Shown piece by piece: positions 31,686 to 33,678 of a stretch of DNA of 33,678 bases. Below the pieces are notes generated by a model, which saw only the letters and a program-made list of their open reading frames with translations, did no database searches and was not told the origin of the DNA. A program made the position numbers and the translations under genes. Where the stretch lies: contig JAUIHO010000027.1 of the NCBI GenBank assembly GCA_030432035.1, positions 1 through 33,678 on the forward strand, in the 5' to 3' direction. Every line of letters begins with the position of its first letter. Position 1 is the first letter of the stretch. This DNA comes from Phycisphaerae bacterium. GTDB lineage: Bacteria; Planctomycetota; Phycisphaerae; UBA1845; UTPLA1.

Positions 31686-33602
31686 ATGAAGCCCGGCTTG
31701 TTCTTTTGGAAACTGTTCCTCGGCAACGCGCTGTTGATGACGCTGATTCTCGGCGTCTCGATCTACGTGATCGTCGGCGCCGTACAGTCGGCGTACGTTG
31801 AACAAGTCGTTACCGAACTAAAGAACCGTGCCGAAGACATCGAAAACACCGTCACATCGCCGGGCCGCGACATCTTCAGCCAAGACCACAGCGCTGCACT
31901 CGACAAGCTCGCCCACGATCTCGGCGGTATGGAATCCGAACAAAAGCGCGTCACCATCATCGGCCCCGACGGCAACGTGTGGGCCGATTCCGATGCCGAT
32001 GCCAACGACATGGAAAACCACGGCGAGCGCCCCGAAATCAAAGCCGCCATGGCTACCGGCTTCGGCGAATCGGAGCGCTACAGCAACACCGTCGAGCGCG
32101 AGTTGAAATACGTCGCGCGGCGCGTCGATAACACCGACGGCTCACCGCGCGGCGTGATACGCGTTGCCATGCCCGTCTTTAGCATCGCCGAACAGACCGA
32201 CACGATGCAGGCCGTTATCTGGAAGATCGCGTTTCTCGGCTTGTTGGCATCGTTCGTAACAGCGATGGGCCTGGCCTTCTTGTGGAGCACGCCCATCAAA
32301 CGCATTACCGAAACGGCCCGCAGCCTTTCGGAAGGCGACCTCAGCGCTCGCACCGAAGTTCGCGGTCACGACGAAATCGCGCAGATGGCCACGTCGCTCA
32401 ACCACATGCGCGCCTCGCTCGCCAATCAACTACACACGATCGACCGCCAGCGCAACAACCTTGAATACCTGATCCAAACGCTGACCGAAGGCGTCATCGT
32501 CGCCGACCCGAAAGGGCACGTCGCGCTCATCAATCAAGCTGCTGGCCGATTACTAACGCCGCATCGCATCGCCCAAGACGACGACGAGGAAACCGGCAGC
32601 GCCCCCAACCTGCAAATCTTCACCAATCAACACGTCAGCGATTGCATTCCGCATCAGGAAATCCGCAATTTGCTGCTCGATCGTCTCGAAGAAGGCGAAA
32701 CCATCGACATCCCGTCCAACGATGGCGACGGCACGCGCACCATTCGCGAACTGCCCGTGCAAGTTGTGCAACCCGACGGCGTCGTGCATTTGCTCGCGCG
32801 TGGCTCGGATATATTTCTCGACAGCACCGGCCCCGACCAAAACCCCAGCGGTCGCCTCGTCGTACTCACCGACGTGACCGAACTCACGCGCACCATTCGC
32901 ATGAAGACCGACTTCGTCGCTAATGCGTCGCACGAGTTACGTACGCCGCTTTCGACCATTCGCGCCGCCGTCGAAACGCTCGACCAGATGGACTTCGAAC
33001 GCGACGGCGCGTCGGCGCATCACTTCGTCAACGTCATCGATCGCCACACGCTGCGTTTGGAAGAACTCGTTTGCGACTTGCTCGACCTATCGCGTTTGGA
33101 AGCATCGTCCGCCGACTTCCCCATCGAAACCGTCAACGTCGTGGACTTTCTCGACGAGCTATATTTACGCTTCGAACACTCGATGAAGGTGCGCGGCCTC
33201 TTGTGGGAACAGCGCTGCCCCGAAGTGTGTAACACGATTCGCGTGAACGGTCGCTTGTTACGACTCGTCGTTGATAACCTGATTTCAAATGCGATTAAAT
33301 TCACCGAAACCGGCGGCCATGTGCGCGTGATTTGCGAACGCGACAGTCAATCCGTTTGCGTGACCGTGCAAGACGAAGGTTGCGGCATCGATAAGACCGA
33401 GCAAGACCGCGTGTTCGAGCGATTCTATCAAGTCGAACCCGCCCGCTCGGAAGCCGGCACCATGGTCGGCGCCAAACGCGGCACCGGCCTCGGTCTTTCC
33501 ATCGTGCGTCACGCCGTTGCCGCAATGAGAGCCGACGTCGAACTCGAAAGCACTGTCGGCGAAGGCACGTCCGTCACCGTCAAAATCCCGCAACCCAGTT
33601 AA
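31686..33602 (+). CDS. PhoR-type membrane sensor histidine kinase
   Basis: A 638-aa inner-membrane kinase. TM1 is about residues 9-31, an extracytoplasmic sensor of about 145 residues (VTIIGPDGNVWADSD suggests a PAS/dCACHE-like fold) follows, TM2 is near 178-198, then HAMP (TPIKRITETARSLSEGDL) and a PAS-like domain (about 255-395, with an unusually acidic loop). The H-box is FVANASHELRTPLSTI with phospho-acceptor His416. The ATPase has DNLISNAIKF (N-box), DEGCGIDKTEQDRVFERFYQ (G1/F) and RGTGLGLSIVRH (G2). All catalytic motifs are present. It is co-transcribed with the response regulator. Confidence 0.92.
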   Translation: MKPGLFFWKLFLGNALLMTLILGVSIYVIVGAVQSAYVEQVVTELKNRAEDIENTVTSPGRDIFSQDHSAALDKLAHDLGGMESEQKRVTIIGPDGNVWADSDADANDMENHGERPEIKAAMATGFGESERYSNTVERELKYVARRVDNTDGSPRGVIRVAMPVFSIAEQTDTMQAVIWKIAFLGLLASFVTAMGLAFLWSTPIKRITETARSLSEGDLSARTEVRGHDEIAQMATSLNHMRASLANQLHTIDRQRNNLEYLIQTLTEGVIVADPKGHVALINQAAGRLLTPHRIAQDDDEETGSAPNLQIFTNQHVSDCIPHQEIRNLLLDRLEEGETIDIPSNDGDGTRTIRELPVQVVQPDGVVHLLARGSDIFLDSTGPDQNPSGRLVVLTDVTELTRTIRMKTDFVANASHELRTPLSTIRAAVETLDQMDFERDGASAHHFVNVIDRHTLRLEELVCDLLDLSRLEASSADFPIETVNVVDFLDELYLRFEHSMKVRGLLWEQRCPEVCNTIRVNGRLLRLVVDNLISNAIKFTETGGHVRVICERDSQSVCVTVQDEGCGIDKTEQDRVFERFYQVEPARSEAGTMVGAKRGTGLGLSIVRHAVAAMRADVELESTVGEGTSVTVKIPQPS

Positions 33603-33611
33603 TCAACGCAC

Positions 33612-33629
33612 ACTCCCTCTCCCTCGCAG
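33612..33629 (+). repeat. Half copy of the PPLQGGARGG-type palindrome
   Basis: ACTCCCTCTCCCTCGCAG closely matches the left arm and loop of the addA element at 17233-17250. The expected right arm (GGGAGGGG) is missing; the sequence switches to the direct repeats at 33637 onward. Confidence 0.5.
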
Positions 33630-33636
33630 GTGTTTT

Positions 33637-33678
33637 GTTCGGGGACATGGGTAACAGGTGTTCGAGGACATGGGTAAC
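33637..33678. repeat. Two direct repeats, probable edge of a mobile element
   Basis: GTTCGGGGACATGGGTAAC (33637-33655) and GTTCGAGGACATGGGTAAC (33660-33678) differ by one base and are 23 nt apart start to start, joined by AGGT. The window ends on the second copy, so the array may continue. Short tandem repeats like these are often transposase-binding sites at an element end; that role is inferred. Confidence 0.6.

Overview
The window reads as a chromosomal segment of a moderately GC-rich Gram-negative bacterium, most likely a planctomycete, possibly Phycisphaerae-like. The assignment rests on protein types and is inference. The clues are two membrane proteins ending in a YNLTxNxTGxCPECG zinc ribbon, a PEP-CTERM protein, two secreted PQQ-type propeller proteins, an AddAB pair instead of RecBCD, a Thermus-type long isocitrate dehydrogenase and many genes with weak or absent Shine-Dalgarno sites.

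Layout. At 1-64 is the start of a secreted-protein gene leaving the window on the minus strand. At 459-1949 is isocitrate dehydrogenase, closed by a strong terminator. At 2356-4216 is a small operon led by an ArsR repressor whose promoter carries a perfect dyad between -35 and -10; it encodes a VOC protein, a secreted DUF1579-like protein and a secreted VOC protein. It ends at a terminator hairpin shared with a convergent 830-aa TPR/esterase fusion (4335-6827, minus). A tRNA-Arg(UCU) follows (7182-7255, minus), then a two-gene surface-glycan operon on the minus strand (WecA-like transferase and family-4 glycosyltransferase). The addB-addA operon occupies 10284-17914. Two overlapping zinc-ribbon membrane proteins, a TPR lipoprotein, a hairpin-rich spacer with a 64-aa antitoxin-like gene, two PQQ propeller proteins and a PaaK-like ligase follow. 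The 26.6-28.1 kb stretch has a PEP-CTERM gene flanked by two short single-TM proteins, one of which (57 aa) is easily missed. The right end carries a SolA-like flavin oxidase, an exported DUF2252 kinase-like protein and a PhoB/PhoR-type two-component pair. The last 42 bases hold direct repeats that look like the edge of a mobile element.

The most unusual signal is not a gene cassette but small palindromic DNA elements that sit inside coding sequences. A 31-nt hairpin element occurs three times in frame in an addB linker, once intergenically at 22810-22840 (exact, inverted), and once as a diverged copy with compensatory stem changes in the lipoprotein signal region. Two different palindromes sit in an addA linker. 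A half copy of one of these appears to be cut by the repeats at the window end. Several further hairpins fill the intergenic regions. No CRISPR array, prophage or complete transposase gene is visible.
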